This document shows, piece by piece, positions 1-22,016 of a DNA stretch of 64,000 nucleotides. Numbering within the stretch: position 1 is the stretch's first letter; each line of letters begins with the position of its first letter. Origin of the DNA: Arenicola marina (taxonomy: Eukaryota; Annelida; Polychaeta; Arenicolidae). Below the pieces are notes generated by a model. It had not been told where the DNA came from and did no database searches. It saw nothing but the letters and a program-made list of their open reading frames with translations. Both the position numbers and the translations under genes were made by a program. The stretch lies in contig OZ025256.1 in assembly GCA_964019135.1 (NCBI GenBank), positions 18,173,911-18,237,910 of the forward strand. The letters are read 5' to 3'.

Positions 1-11570
<11,570 letters not shown>

Positions 11571-12831
11571 CTCTCACCCTCACCGGAAACCGGAAGTGGC
11601 CATTACACAAAAGTTCCGCAGAAATGTTTTCAACTGGCATAACAGCATAAATTGGGGATAATAGCTAGGTATAAGGGGCTCGGATCAGGCGTTCTCTGCT
11701 GAAATGGTAACATTTGAATCGACTCAAAAATCAGGTTTCCGTTTAATATAATTTTGTCATTTTAATTTATCAGTGCGGACCTACATGATTCGCCGGATCT
11801 GTGAAAACACGTCACATTACAATTGCCAGGGGGAGGGAAACTGACAAATTTGCAGATTGCTTAAAGTTGCATATCGAGCTCGATCCTTCCCGCAAAAACT
11901 AAAGAGGTCAAAATACAAATAAGAATCAGTCCTTGAATCGTCGAAGATTTCTTCTGTCTATATTCCACGCATGCCAGACTGCCAAATGGAGTGTCTTAGC
12001 CTTACCCGTGATATCAATTTACGACAGGTTTTAGTGGTAAACGTCATCAGTTTGTGCTTCGCGATGCTTTGTTATAAGTAGCAGCTATAGTGCCGCGACA
12101 TTGTTATCATAATTTTTTAGATACTTGCACTTAATTCTGGTGAAACAGGCCAATATGAAGCAGCAAGCGACTCTTTTTTGTTTGTTAATTTGAGTTTAGG
12201 TAAGTTATTCCGAAACAAGTCGGAATCATACTAATACTTATAGGCTCGAGAACGGGTGGGGGCCAACAATTTTTTCTTGACAAAAGATTTTTCTTTCTTC
12301 TCTATAAAGAGGCATTGTTTATAGATCAACTTAAACACATTGTTACTTTACTAAAAAAAAGGTTGTGGACATTTTAGTCAACATGGCTTGAATATAGAGG
12401 TAAAATGGGAAAATGCTTAATTTTTTTAGTTTAACAAAATACAGAGATGTCACTGAGCTAACTGCTTTGCTCTCTGAGCTACATTGTAACAAATAGGCTA
12501 TAAAATAGGTCAAACATGCGGATTCATCACATTGTTGCCTTTCGTTTCGAATGTTTTTGCTTGAAATACATAACATACACGCACATTTGGCGGAGGAACT
12601 AATATTTGACATGACATGTTGCGCTATCAGCTGTCATTGGCCTCAAAATGCCGCAAACAAATATTTGTTTCTAAAAGCAATTGAAAGGGTGGAGGGGGTA
12701 GACCAAAAAAACATAGGCGGGTGGGGGGGTGGGGGGGGGGGGGCTTTGGGTCTTTTGAAGCTAGTAACATGGGGGCGAGTCAAAATGGGGGTCACTATCC
12801 CAAAGCCTAAGCAGTTCTTGCTCTTGCTCTT
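11571..12831. other. upstream region of NDUFV1, no gene recognised
   Basis: Moderately AT-rich sequence. A dispersed repeat sits at about 11945-12110 (relative at 22975-23120). A G run near 12721-12745 precedes the LINE fragment. Part of this must hold the NDUFV1 promoter and 5'UTR, but I could not place a core promoter. Confidence 0.5.
11945..12110 (+). repeat. dispersed repeat D2, copy 1
   Basis: Shares GCATGCCAGACTGCCAA, GATATCAATT, a CACAGG/GACAGG stretch, GTAAACGTCATCA-like sequence and AGTGCCGCGA in the same order with 22975-23120, though diverged. Class unknown. Confidence 0.65.
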
Positions 12832-13401
12832 GTGAAACTACGACGTCTCCGTTGGCTTGGAAACGTTCATCGAATGCAAGATGAACGCATTCCAAAGGAT
12901 ATGCTCTACGGTGAGCGTTTGCTTGGCAAAAGGTCAACTGGACGGCCAAAGCTCAGGTTTAAGGATGTTTGCAAGCGTGACCTGAAGGCTTTCGGAATCC
13001 ATACAAATTCTTGGGAGGACCTGGCAGCGCCCACCCCCCCCCCCCCCGGTCGCAAGTTTTAGCCAGAGAGAGCACCCCCCCGCCCCTGCCGCCCGGTCGC
13101 AAGTTTTTCAGTGCAACCCCCCTTGGCAAACAGAGAGTACTCCCCCCCCCCCGGTCGCAAGTTTTCAGAGGGCAACCCCCACCCCCCCCCACCCCTTGGC
13201 AAATTCCTAGATCCGCCCCTGCACCACGACGAGCTCTGGTGTGACAAATTGGACTTGAAACGCCAATCTAGGCGCCCAGTGAGTACAAACCAAGACCTGT
13301 CGACGGGTCATCGATGCGACGACTGCGGAAAGCTCTGTCGGTCACAGATAGGCTTGTTCAGTCATAAGCGCAAATGCCGCGACGCAAATCGTATCACCTG
13401 A
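12832..13401 (+). pseudogene. 3' end of a non-LTR retrotransposon ORF (LINE) with a C-terminal zinc finger, interrupted by C-rich repeats
   Basis: The first segment (12832-13026) reads RLRWLGNVHRMQDERIPKDM, then GRPKLRFKDVCKRDLKAFGI, typical of the region after the reverse-transcriptase domain in invertebrate LINE polyproteins. The last segment (about 13213-13398) carries a Cys-X2-Cys-X12-His-X3-Cys motif, HRCDDCGKLCRSQIGLFSHK, which usually ends these proteins. Between them about 180 bp of C-rich tandem sequence has been inserted. The RT and endonuclease domains are absent (5' truncation is normal for LINEs). Confidence 0.82.
13024..13205. repeat. C-rich tandem repeat inside the LINE fragment
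   Basis: About three to four irregular units contain CCCCCGGTCGCAAGTTTT, separated by C runs and CTTGGCAAA pieces. They split the LINE reading frame between the DLA-containing end of segment one and the zinc-finger segment. Confidence 0.75.
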
Positions 13402-13876
13402 AATCTAAAAAAAGCTGCAAAATCCATCGTCTTTCGCAGACGGACGAATGCCAACCAGGCAGTTCGGTGCCAGAGCGTTCGCATTTTTTATAAAATAAAT
13501 CCCACATATGTTTATATCGTTGCGATCATCATCAGTGTTATATTATGCAGCATTTGCTGCCTGGATTAGTACAAATATATTTTGCACATTGGGCCAATAA
13601 TATTTAATTTACAAGACAGCAACACCAACATACAATTTTCGCTATGATATATTAGAACTTTTTACCGGCTCCACATAAAATAAAGCAATTAAATTACCCC
13701 ACATGTACATATATAGTATTGGCCTGACATTGCAATTATAAAACGGCTGACGAATAATGCATGGTAACATTTCCAGATTCGGACTTCTGAGGAGCGACCC
13801 TGGATCTGAGAACCGGCCATACCGGCGGATCGAAGTGCATGTGAGAAAGCTCAACATTAATTATAACCTACATATT

Positions 13877-14108
13877 GACGGTTGGTCATATCGCGTCATT
13901 GAGAGAAGGAAGGGAGAGTGAAGCCATGTCCCTGGGGGTAACCCCCTACTCTTTACGAAGAAAGACATTGGATACTTATCCTGCGACCACACAGATCGAC
14001 ATGGCCACAACAGGGCTCGAACGACCGATCCACGTGTCGTTAGGCTCTCAGGTGACCTGCAGAACCCTGAAAGCGAGCGCTCTAGCCCATTGAAATATCG
14101 CGCCGGCC
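13877..14108 (-). mobile_element. tRNA-derived SINE, family A
   Basis: On the minus strand a box A-like GGGCTAGAGCGCTCGC is followed by a box B-like CGTTCGAGCCC (about 14013-14023) and GTGTGGTCGCAGGAT. The tail holds GGGGGTTACCCCCAGG and ACGCGATATGACCAACCGTC. The element at 34520-34820 is colinear, so this is a dispersed family rather than a tRNA gene. Confidence 0.8.
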
Positions 14109-14345
14109 ATATTGTATTGATGCGTAAGCTATACTGAAGTAAGATTTATAGTGCACGGCGATATTCAAGTTCAGCGGGCGATGTGTCGATGCTTATTGCA
14201 AACTCTTTAAACGCACGTTTCGCCTAGGTTGAGTAGTGCATAATCATGCTAGATTTTTTAAAGATCTGCTTAAGATGAGTTAAGATGTTGGCCGAATTGT
14301 TCGCCCTCGCAATATCAGGCTACCTGTGGCGGATTTCACGAACGC

Positions 14346-14435
14346 AGTTTAGCCGGCTACGGGGCTTAGTCGACTAAAGTTACCATGTAAAAGATAGGCG
14401 ATTTTAGTCGACTAAGCCCCGTAGCCGGCTAAACT
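14346..14435. mobile_element. foldback (MITE-like) element, family F1
   Basis: Perfect 33-bp arms beginning AGTTTAGCCGGCTACGGGGC are separated by a 24-bp spacer. Termini and internal pieces recur in diverged form at 15706-16301. Confidence 0.88.
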
Positions 14436-14483
14436 ATGTACGTGAAATAGGCCACTGGTCGCCCAAATCTCTTACGCCGGAAC

Positions 14484-14615
14484 ACAGGCACCGTAAATCG
14501 ACTGACACAGGGGGAGGAGGGGGGGTGCGGGGGGACCGCAAGGCCTACTAATAACATTATTAGTGGGCCGTGCGGACCCCCCTCCCCCTGTGTCAGTCGA
14601 TTTACGGTGCCTGTG
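14484..14615. mobile_element. long hairpin with G-rich/C-rich stem
   Basis: The left arm starts CACAGGCACCGTAAATCGAC. The right arm is its complement ending TTTACGGTGCCTGTG, with a G-rich/C-rich inner stem and a loop near ACTAATAACATTATTAGT, itself partly palindromic. It could be a solo terminal foldback of an unknown DNA transposon. Confidence 0.85.
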
Positions 14616-15215
14616 CGCCGAAAAGTCCACTGGCCAAAGCTTTGCTGCCGTATTTTGCCTTTAGACATGAAGGTAATGTCGTACAAATATATTAACACTG
14701 AAGGGATCGAACATTGTAGTAGATAACTACACCACAGACATCTGAAACATCAGTCAGATCCTCTTTACAATAGCTGACAAGTAGGCTGGCTTTTGGGATC
14801 CCCGTGTCAAAGCATTACAAACAAAATGACTCGTCCCTCGCCATGTGGGCCTCTGGTTCACAGCGTGCAGTGCTTACGGCGCACGAGACAAGTACAGTGT
14901 ACACACTGCTGCATTTCGCCGGTACGTTTCAAAGCGAGTGATCAGGTGATGCAACAAATCTTTAACTGTTTAAAGGACAATATTGTCAATAATACGTAGC
15001 TAAACAACTAAAGGACATCACCTTTAGTGACGTGGAGTAGAGTGGGGCTATAAGTTACCATACAATTTCCAGATTTCTGGCTTTGTAGCCCTGAAGAACC
15101 CAGGCCTCACTACCGCTCGGCCAGGCTTTAGAAAAGTTTAGGGGCCTACACTTATCTGACGAAAAATAAGTGACAGTGGGGGGTCAGTGCCAGTGGCAGC
15201 AGATGAGAGGGTGGT

Positions 15216-15305
15216 AGCCTGAAAATCAGACGTTAATGTCGTGACAGTCTGAAGGATCGACTAAACCTTCAGACTGTCACGACATTAACATCTGATTTTC
15301 AGGCT
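15216..15305. mobile_element. foldback (MITE-like) element, family F2
   Basis: Arms of about 40 bp, AGCCTGAAAATCAGACGTTA and on to TGAAGG, with a spacer of about 10 bp. The ends match those of the element at 34543-34624, giving a two-copy family. Confidence 0.88.
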
Positions 15306-15406
15306 AAGTAAGAGTTAGAGGGTGGCAGTGCCAGTAAGCTTACCTGGCTGAGTGCTGCAGTAGTCGGGGGAGGGGGGCAGGCTATTAGCTAGACCTACCT
15401 GCCTGC

Positions 15407-15531
15407 TAGTCCCATGTGAGACAGTTGTTGCTCCGCACAACATTGTTTCCCAACAACGTCACATGGGGCTACTTGCCTGCTAGCCTCGGGAGACACACTC
15501 TGTTCCGCCGTTGTTACGGAGTGGGTCTCCC
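15407..15531. repeat. two adjacent imperfect hairpins
   Basis: 15407-15471 pairs TAGTCCCATGTG with CACATGGGGCTA. 15488-15531 pairs GGGAGACACACTC with GAGTGGGTCTCCC. The copies are imperfect and their origin is unknown. Confidence 0.55.
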
Positions 15532-15705
15532 GGGACTGCCTGCCTGCCAGAAGGGTCTGCAGTTTCACTTTTGGCGGGCATATTTTTAATTGAGCAGGCA
15601 TTCTTGTGCTGTTTACCTCTCCAAAAAGGCCTTTTTGTCAGGACTGACAGGAGGTTTAGAAGAAAATCCTAGCATACACTAATCTATGGCCCATTTCATG
15701 TACAT

Positions 15706-16301
15706 AGTTTAGTCGGCTACAGGGCTTAAGCAACGAACGCACGGTCCTTTTTTTTGCATGCGTCGCTGCGTTGTGCGTCGTGCGTCTTTTGCGAATACAC
15801 ATGTGCATTTTTTATCGTCTGTCTTGTTGTCCGTCGCATGACCTACATTTTCACTCGCAGGCGTTTGGCCTAGATCAGTTGTGACTGGTAGGCCGCTGAG
15901 TATGGACACAAACAGCGACACCGACTTGGAGGATATCCTGGGTGTTAACTCGTGTGTTCACTCCATTGAATTATAGTGGATTCCTTTTAGACAGATGACG
16001 CACGACATCTGGAAAACCTCTTTCCTGCGTAATTAATAGTCAGCCACCTTCTCTCGCCTGCGTCAAATTTGGTCCCGGACCGAAGTCGACGCAGCCGGAG
16101 AAGGCGACGGACCTGAGCGCAGACTCGTGTGTTCACTCCATTGAATTATAGTGGATCCCTTTAAGACAGACAACACACGACGCTGGCGGACCCGGCGACG
16201 CATGCAAAAAAAGGGACTGTGTTCGCTGCTTTAGTCGACTAAAATCGCCCATCATTTACATGGTAGCATTAGCCGATTAAGATACTGTAGTCGGTTAAAC
16301 T
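15706..16301. mobile_element. larger foldback element, family F1-related
   Basis: The outer termini AGTTTAGTCGGCTACAG (left) and CTGTAGTCGGTTAAACT (right) are inverted and resemble the F1 ends. Inside, GCATGCGTCG against CGACGCATGC is a second inverted pair. A direct duplication of CTCGTGTGTTCACTCCATTG with following bases lies near 15950 and 16123. A segment near 16229-16265 resembles the F1 spacer. Confidence 0.7.
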
Positions 16302-16895
16302 GAGTTTGTTAAATCTGCTACAGATGGCAGCGAGGACTATTTTTTTTTATAGAATTATAAATTGCAAGCTCATAATGTGATCGGCTTGGCTGGTACCACC
16401 TCAATGATACTCACCTCAATGATATTGAGAGCAATTACGTTAGATTTGTTTGTTTCAGTAAAATATTCAGCCAGTGACAGCTAGGAAGTGTTAAAATTGT
16501 TCAGCTATCAGAAGTTTGTCTGGCCTTAAGTTATGCAACTGGTACTAATACATATCATTGTAGCCACTATCGCAGGTGTTTGGGGTGGGGAGGCAGCACT
16601 CCTCTGTCTTTTTATACATCATGACATGTGAGTGTTGCCACCTCCCAGCTATCGCCCACCCCACTCATTTTTGTATGTATGTAATAGCAGTGATTTTGAG
16701 CTCCTTGGCTTGTGTTTTATATTTTAATGGCTTAAGCATGTTAAGTAGTGTGATATATAATATGGATAACACAACCGTCCAGTAGTTTGGGATGAAGATA
16801 ACAAATATTTTGCTTAATCCTAATTACTTATGATGTGATTTAACCTTGTTTCACTGTACGTATAAAAGGTTAACATGTTTTGCCCCTTCTCATAG
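16302..16895. other. sequence upstream of the RARS1 start exon, no gene recognised
   Basis: A clear acceptor (TTTTGCCCCTTCTCATAG, ending 16895) precedes the start codon. This stretch is therefore probably the 3' part of a 5'UTR intron. The 5'UTR exon was not located. Confidence 0.5.
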
Positions 16896-16918
16896 GACGT
16901 GATATCCCAGCATATGAC

Positions 16919-17200
16919 ATGGCTGACATCAATGCGCTCACAGCACGAGCAGAGAAGGCAGAATCTGAAATCTGCCTTCTGGAGAATGAGTTACAAGCAT
17001 TCATCTCTGGTCAAGTGAAACTCACAGATTCCGAGTTTGTGACCCCAGAACTGGAAAAGTTACGGAGTGAGAAAAGCAAGCTGCTGTACCAGATTTCCCA
17101 CCTGAAGATGAGTTTGGCTGCAGAAAATGCTAGAGTACCTACAGGGGGTGGTAACACCATGACTGACATCCATGCACAGCTTGAGGCGATCTTTACCCAG
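16919..17200 (+). CDS. RARS1: RARS1 coding exon 1 (N-terminal coiled coil)
   Basis: 94 codons from ATGGCTGAC to CAG|GTAAAT. The exon itself begins at 16896 after an acceptor, leaving 23 nt of 5'UTR. The sequence is heptad-rich ([39 protein letters not shown]), as in the leucine-zipper extension of metazoan ArgRS. Confidence 0.93.
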
Positions 17201-20200
17201 GTAAATTGGCAAGTTGTTGCGGGCGCGGGGCGGGTGTGGGCAGATAATTTGCGCCTGCACAGATCTCTAGTAGGGTCATCCATTGGTACTGCGTACTGGC
17301 TTATTGAAGCTGCATAACTATTAGAAACCGCCACTCATCTCGCCGGCTTTGGCTTCAGAACTGGGTCTGAATACATGCAGAACAATTTACGGAAAATATA
17401 TTGTTGCAATATTATAAAGCACACCTGGACTCCGTCCTGAGAACTCACACTGTGCCTCTGGTCTAGTAGGTTGCTATGCTAGGCCATCCTAAGCGGTTAG
17501 TGGGTGGTTCAAGCCCCACCTGTAAAATGACTATGTTTATGCGAGATAAAGATCATATATCACAAAGAGTAGAGGCTTAGTGTGAGACATGGCTCACCCC
17601 TCTACCTCTACAAGTCACATTGTCGCACTTGGACCTTCAGAGGTTAAGCGTCCTACTTGAGTTAATTAACCTGTCAAGATCGTCGAGATGAGAGTAGTGG
17701 ATGTACACTCAATTAGGACCTGAAAATTGCAGTAAATGATTTTGGATATCAGTATTATTATTGTATTCTATTATGCCCTCAGTGGCCTTCCATACCCCAT
17801 ATAAGCCAACGTGGCCTTCCATACCCCACATACACCAACCCGGCCTTCCATACCAACATATATGCCTTTCATAGCCACATAACAGCCTTTCATATCCACA
17901 TAACAGCCTTCCATACCACCCACATAACAGCCTTCCATATCCACATAAGCTAACCCGGCCTTCCATACCCACATAAGCCCACCCGGCCTTCCATACCCAC
18001 ATAACAGCCTTTCATACCCACATAACAGCCTTCCATACCACCCACATAACAGCCTTCCATATCCACATAAGCTAACCCGGCCTTCCATACCCACATAAGC
18101 CCACCCGGCCTTCCATACCCACATAACAGCCTTTCATACCCACATAACAGCCTTCCATACCCACATAACGGCCTTCCATACCCACATAACGGCCTTTCAT
18201 ACCCACATAACGGCCTTTCATACCCACATAACGGCCTTCCATACCCACATAACAGCCTTTTATACCCACATAACAGCCTTCCGTACCAACATAACGGCCT
18301 TCCATACCCACATAACGGCCTTCCATACCCACATAACAGCCTTTCATACCCACATAATGGCCTTTCATACCCACAAAGGCCAACCCGGCCTTCCATACCC
18401 ACATAACAGCCTTTCATACCCAAAAAATGGCCTTCCATACCCACATAACAGCCTTCCATACCCACATAACAGCCTTCCATACCCACATAACAGCCTTTCA
18501 TACCCACATAATGGCCTTTCATACCCACAAAGGCCAACCCGGCTTTCCATACCCACATAACAGCCTTTCATACCCAAAAAATGGCCTTCCATACCCACAT
18601 AACAGCCTTCCATACCCACATAACAGCCTTCCATACCCACATAACGGCCTTTCATACCCACATAACGGCCTTTCATACCCACAAAGGCCAACCCGGCCTT
18701 CCATACCCACATAACAGCCTTTCATACCCAAAAAACGGCCTTCCATACCCACATAACAGCCTTCCATACCCACATAACGACCTTCCATACCCACATAATG
18801 GCCTTTCATACCCACATAACGGCCTTTCATATACACATAACAGCCTTTCATACCCACAAAGGCCAACTCGGCCTTCCTTACCCACATAACAACCTTTCAT
18901 ACCCAAAAAACAGCCTTCCATACCCACATAACAGCCTTCCATACCCACATAACAGCCTTCCATACCCACATAACGGCCTTTCATACCCACATAACGGCCT
19001 TTCATATACATATAACGGCCTTTCATACCCACAAAGGCCAACCCGGCCTGCCATACCCACATGACAGCCTTCCATACCCACATAACGGCCTTCCATAGCC
19101 ACATAACGGCCTTTCATACCCACATAACAGCCTTTCATACCCACATAATGGCCTTCCATACCCACATAACGGCCTTCCATACCCACATAATGACCTTCCA
19201 TACCCACATAACGGCCTTCCATACCCACATAACAGCCTTCCATACCCACATAACGGCCTTCCATACCCACATAATGACCTTCCATACCCACATAACGGCC
19301 TTCCATACCCACATAACGGCCTTTCATACCCACATAACGGCCTTTCATACCCACAAAGGCCAACCCGGCCTTCCATACCCACATGACGGCCTTCCATGCC
19401 CACATAACGGCCTTCCATAGCCACATAACGGCCTTCCATACCCACATAATGACCTTCCATACCCACATAACGGCCTTCCATACCCACATAACGGCCTTTC
19501 ATACCCACATAACGGCCTTTTATACCCACAAAGGCCAACCCGGCCTTCCATACCCACATGACGGCCTTCCATACCCACATAACGGCCTTCCATAGCCACA
19601 TAACGGCCTTCCATACCCACATAATGACCTTCCATACCCACATAACGGCCTTCCATACCCACATAACGGCCTTTCATACCCACATAACGGCCTTTCATAC
19701 CCACAAAGGCCAACCCGGCCTTCCATACCCACATGACGGCCTTCCATACCCACATAACGGCCTTCCATACCCACATAATGACCTTCCATACCCACATGAC
19801 GGCCTTCCATACCCACATAACGGCCTTCCATACCCACATAACAGCCTTCCATACCCACATAACAGCCTTCAATACCCACATAATGACCTTCCATACCCAC
19901 ATAACGGCCTTTCATACCCACATAACGGCCTTTCATACCCACAAAGGCCAACCCGGCCTTCCATACCCACATGACGGCCTTCCATTCCCACATAACGGCC
20001 TTCCATAGCCACATAACGGCCTTCCATAGCCACATAACGGCCTTCCATACCCAAATAACGGCCTTTCATACCCACATAACGGCCTTCCATACCACCCACA
20101 TAACGGCCTTCCATACCACCCACATAACGGCCTTCCATACCCCCATAAGCCAAGCCAAATTACTTGTTGCTCCCCAGGCTATCGGCCGCGCCTTCCCCGA

Positions 20201-21908
20201 CATGGCCGACGCCCCAGTGATGGTGACGGTGAGCACGCAGGAGAAGTTCGGCGACTACCAGTGTAACAGCGCAATGGCCCTGGTCCAGAGGCTCAAGGCC
20301 GCGGGGGTCCAGAAGGCCAACCCCCGGGAGCTGGCCCAGCAGACGGTGGCCGCCGTCCCGGACAATGACCTCATCGACAAGATGGAGATCGCCGGTCCCG
20401 GGTTCATCAACATCCACCTGAAAAAGGATTTCGTGTCCGGATTGATGTCGGAGCTGGTCCAGAAGGGCGTCCGGCCGCCGTATTGCGGACAGCGTAAGAA
20501 GATCGTCGTGGATATGTCCTCCCCTAATATCGCCAAGGAGATGCACGTGGGGCACCTGCGGTCGACGATCATTGGCGACGGGGTGTCCAACCTGAACGAG
20601 TTCGTGGGCCACGAGGTCCTCAAGCTCAACCACATGGGCGACTGGGGCACGCAGTTCGGCATGCTCATCACCCATCTCCAGGACAAGTTCCCAGACTACC
20701 AGACGGTGTCGCCGCCTATCGGAGATCTTCAGGCTTTCTATAAGGAGTCCAAGAAGCGCTTCGACGACGACGAGGAGTTTAAGAAGCGCGCCTACGTCGC
20801 CGTCGTTAAGCTGCAGAGCTACGACCCCAACTACGTCAAGGCGTGGAACATGATCTGCGAGGTGTCGTGCCGGGAGTTCTCTAAGGTCTACGAGAGGCTT
20901 AACATCGAGAATCTGGTCAACCGCGGCGAGTCCTTCTACCAGACGATGATGCAGGATGCGGTGGAGGAGCTGGATGGGCTGGGAATGCTCGAGATGGATG
21001 ACGGCCGCAAGATCTGCTGGGCGCCCGGTCTGACCGTGCCGCTGACCGTCGTCAAATCGGACGGCGGGTTTACCTACGACACATCGGACATGGCGGCCCT
21101 CCGCCACCGGCTCAAGGTGGAGAAGGCCGACTGCATCCTCTACGCCGTCGACTCCGGCCAGGGCGGCCATTTCGATATCATCTTCGGCTGCGGGGCCAAG
21201 GCCGGGTGGTACGACCCCGCCGTCACCCGCGTCGAGCACATCGGCTTCGGCGTGGTCCTGGGCGAGGATAAGAAGAAGTTCAAGACACGCTCCGGGGAAA
21301 CGGTCCGCCTGGTGGATCTGCTGGACGAGGGGCTGAAGCGAGCCGAGAGCAAGCTCCGGGAGAAGGATCGAGACAAGGAGCTGAGCGCGGAGGAGTTCCG
21401 GGCCGCGATGGAGGCCGTGGCGTACGGCTGCATCAAGTACGCCGACCTCTCCCACAACCGTAACCACGACTACATCTTCTCCTTCGACAAGATGCTGGAC
21501 GACAAGGGCAACACGGCCGTCTACTTGCAGTACGCCTTCATGAGGATCCGGTCCATCGTCCGCGCGGCCGGAACCACTCCGGACCAGCTCAAGACGGCCG
21601 CCCGGGATACCCCGGTGTCTCTGGATCATCCGAAGGAGGCCAAGCTGGGCAAGCTGTTGCTGAGGTTTCCGGAAGTGATCCGTCGTTGTATGGCCGACTT
21701 CCTGTTGCACTCGCTGTGCGATTACCTCTACGACGTGGCGACGACCTTCACCGAGTTCTACGACAAGTGCTACGTGGTGGAGAAGGACCGGACAACCGGG
21801 AAGATCATCAAGGTCAACATGGGACGCCTGCTGCTCTGCCAGGCCACGGCCGGCGTCATGGCCGCAATCTTTAAAATCCTAGGTATCAGAACTGTGGAGC
21901 GTATGTGA
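16919..21908 (+). CDS. RARS1: cytosolic arginyl-tRNA synthetase, two coding exons
   Basis: The enzyme charges tRNA-Arg with arginine in the cytosol. It is a class Ia synthetase and in animals part of the multi-synthetase complex. Exons are 16919-17200 and 20178-21908, joined in phase 0 (IFTQ|AIGR), giving 670 residues (human about 660). Residues 1-90 form the heptad-rich, coiled-coil N-terminal extension. The Arg-specific N-domain follows with [12 protein letters not shown], then [20 protein letters not shown] with the HIGH-type box HVGH at about 217-220. [28 protein letters not shown] and [18 protein letters not shown] (the place of the relaxed KMSKS loop) come next. A C-terminal DALR anticodon-binding domain carries [18 protein letters not shown]. 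The start ATG has G at -3 and +4. All of the catalytic and anticodon domains lie in one exon with strongly G/C-ending codons, unlike the many-exon vertebrate gene. Confidence 0.96.
17457..17700 (+). mobile_element. tRNA-like SINE, family B
   Basis: Box A-like GGTCTAGTAGGTTGCTATGC and box B-like GGTTCAAGCCCC (from 17506) are about 40 bp apart, followed by an unrelated tail. It lies in the RARS1 intron before the satellite. Only one copy is visible, so the right boundary is uncertain. Confidence 0.55.
17771..20150. repeat. 21-bp minisatellite filling most of the RARS1 intron (about 110 copies)
   Basis: Core unit CTTCCATACCCACATAACGG plus one base, with variants (AACAGCC, AATGACC, CAAAAAAC, ACCACCCAC). 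An insertion-like variant, CACAAAGGCCAACCCGGCC, recurs at 154- and 175-bp spacing (for example near 18373, 18527, 18681, 18856, 19031, 19352, 19527 and 19702). This shows a higher-order repeat. Several reading frames are open by periodicity, but it does not encode protein. Confidence 0.96.
20178..21908 (+). CDS. RARS1: RARS1 coding exon 2 (whole catalytic and anticodon domains)
   Basis: 576 codons plus a TGA stop in one open frame, beginning after acceptor TTGTTGCTCCCCAG. The minisatellite ends only about 30 bp before the exon. The complete lack of introns over 1.7 kb and the G/C-rich third positions suggest past cDNA-mediated intron loss. No frameshift or missing signature motif was seen, so it appears functional. 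Confidence 0.96.
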   Translation, partial: AIGRAFPDMADAPVMVTVSTQEKFGDYQCNSAMALVQRLKAAGVQKANPRELAQQTVAAVPDNDLIDKMEIAGPGFINIHLKKDFVSGLMSELVQKGVRPPYCGQRKKIVVDMSSPNIAKEMHVGHLRSTIIGDGVSNLNEFVGHEVLKLNHMGDWGTQFGMLITHLQDKFPDYQTVSPPIGDLQAFYKESKKRFDDDEEFKKRAYVAVVKLQSYDPNYVKAWNMICEVSCREFSKVYERLNIENLVNRGESFYQTMMQDAVEELDGLGMLEMDDGRKICWAPGLTVPLTVVKSDGGFTYDTSDMAALRHRLKVEKADCILYAVDSGQGGHFDIIFGCGAKAGWYDPAVTRVEHIGFGVVLGEDKKKFKTRSGETVRLVDLLDEGLKRAESKLREKDRDKELSAEEFRAAMEAVAYGCIKYADLSHNRNHDYIFSFDKMLDDKGNTAVYLQYAFMRIRSIVRAAGTTPDQLKTAARDTPVSLDHPKEAKLGKLLLRFPEVIRRCMADFLLHSLCDYLYDVATTFTEFYDKCYVVEKDRTTGKIIKVNMGRLLLCQATAGVMAAIFKILGIRTVERM

Positions 21909-22010
21909 TGTACATAGCCATGGACTGAACCGAGGGACCAAGCTATCGAACCGGATAGGACATGATGTGTGATGGACTGTGTGGTAGGGAATACTTTTAA
22001 GAAAATGAGG

Positions 22011-22016
22011 AATAAA
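22011..22016 (+). terminator. RARS1 polyadenylation signal
   Basis: AATAAA lies about 103 bp past the RARS1 stop codon, in an A/T-rich context. Confidence 0.7.

Noticed and set aside
17709..20153. Open frames of Met-Trp-Val/Tyr-Gly-Arg or His-Thr-His-Ile repeats on both strands
   Set aside because: Translations of the 21-bp intronic satellite; no independent gene evidence.
20160..21710. Open frame of 516 codons antisense to RARS1
   Set aside because: It mirrors the G/C-ending codons of the RARS1 exon; the sense frame matches ArgRS throughout.
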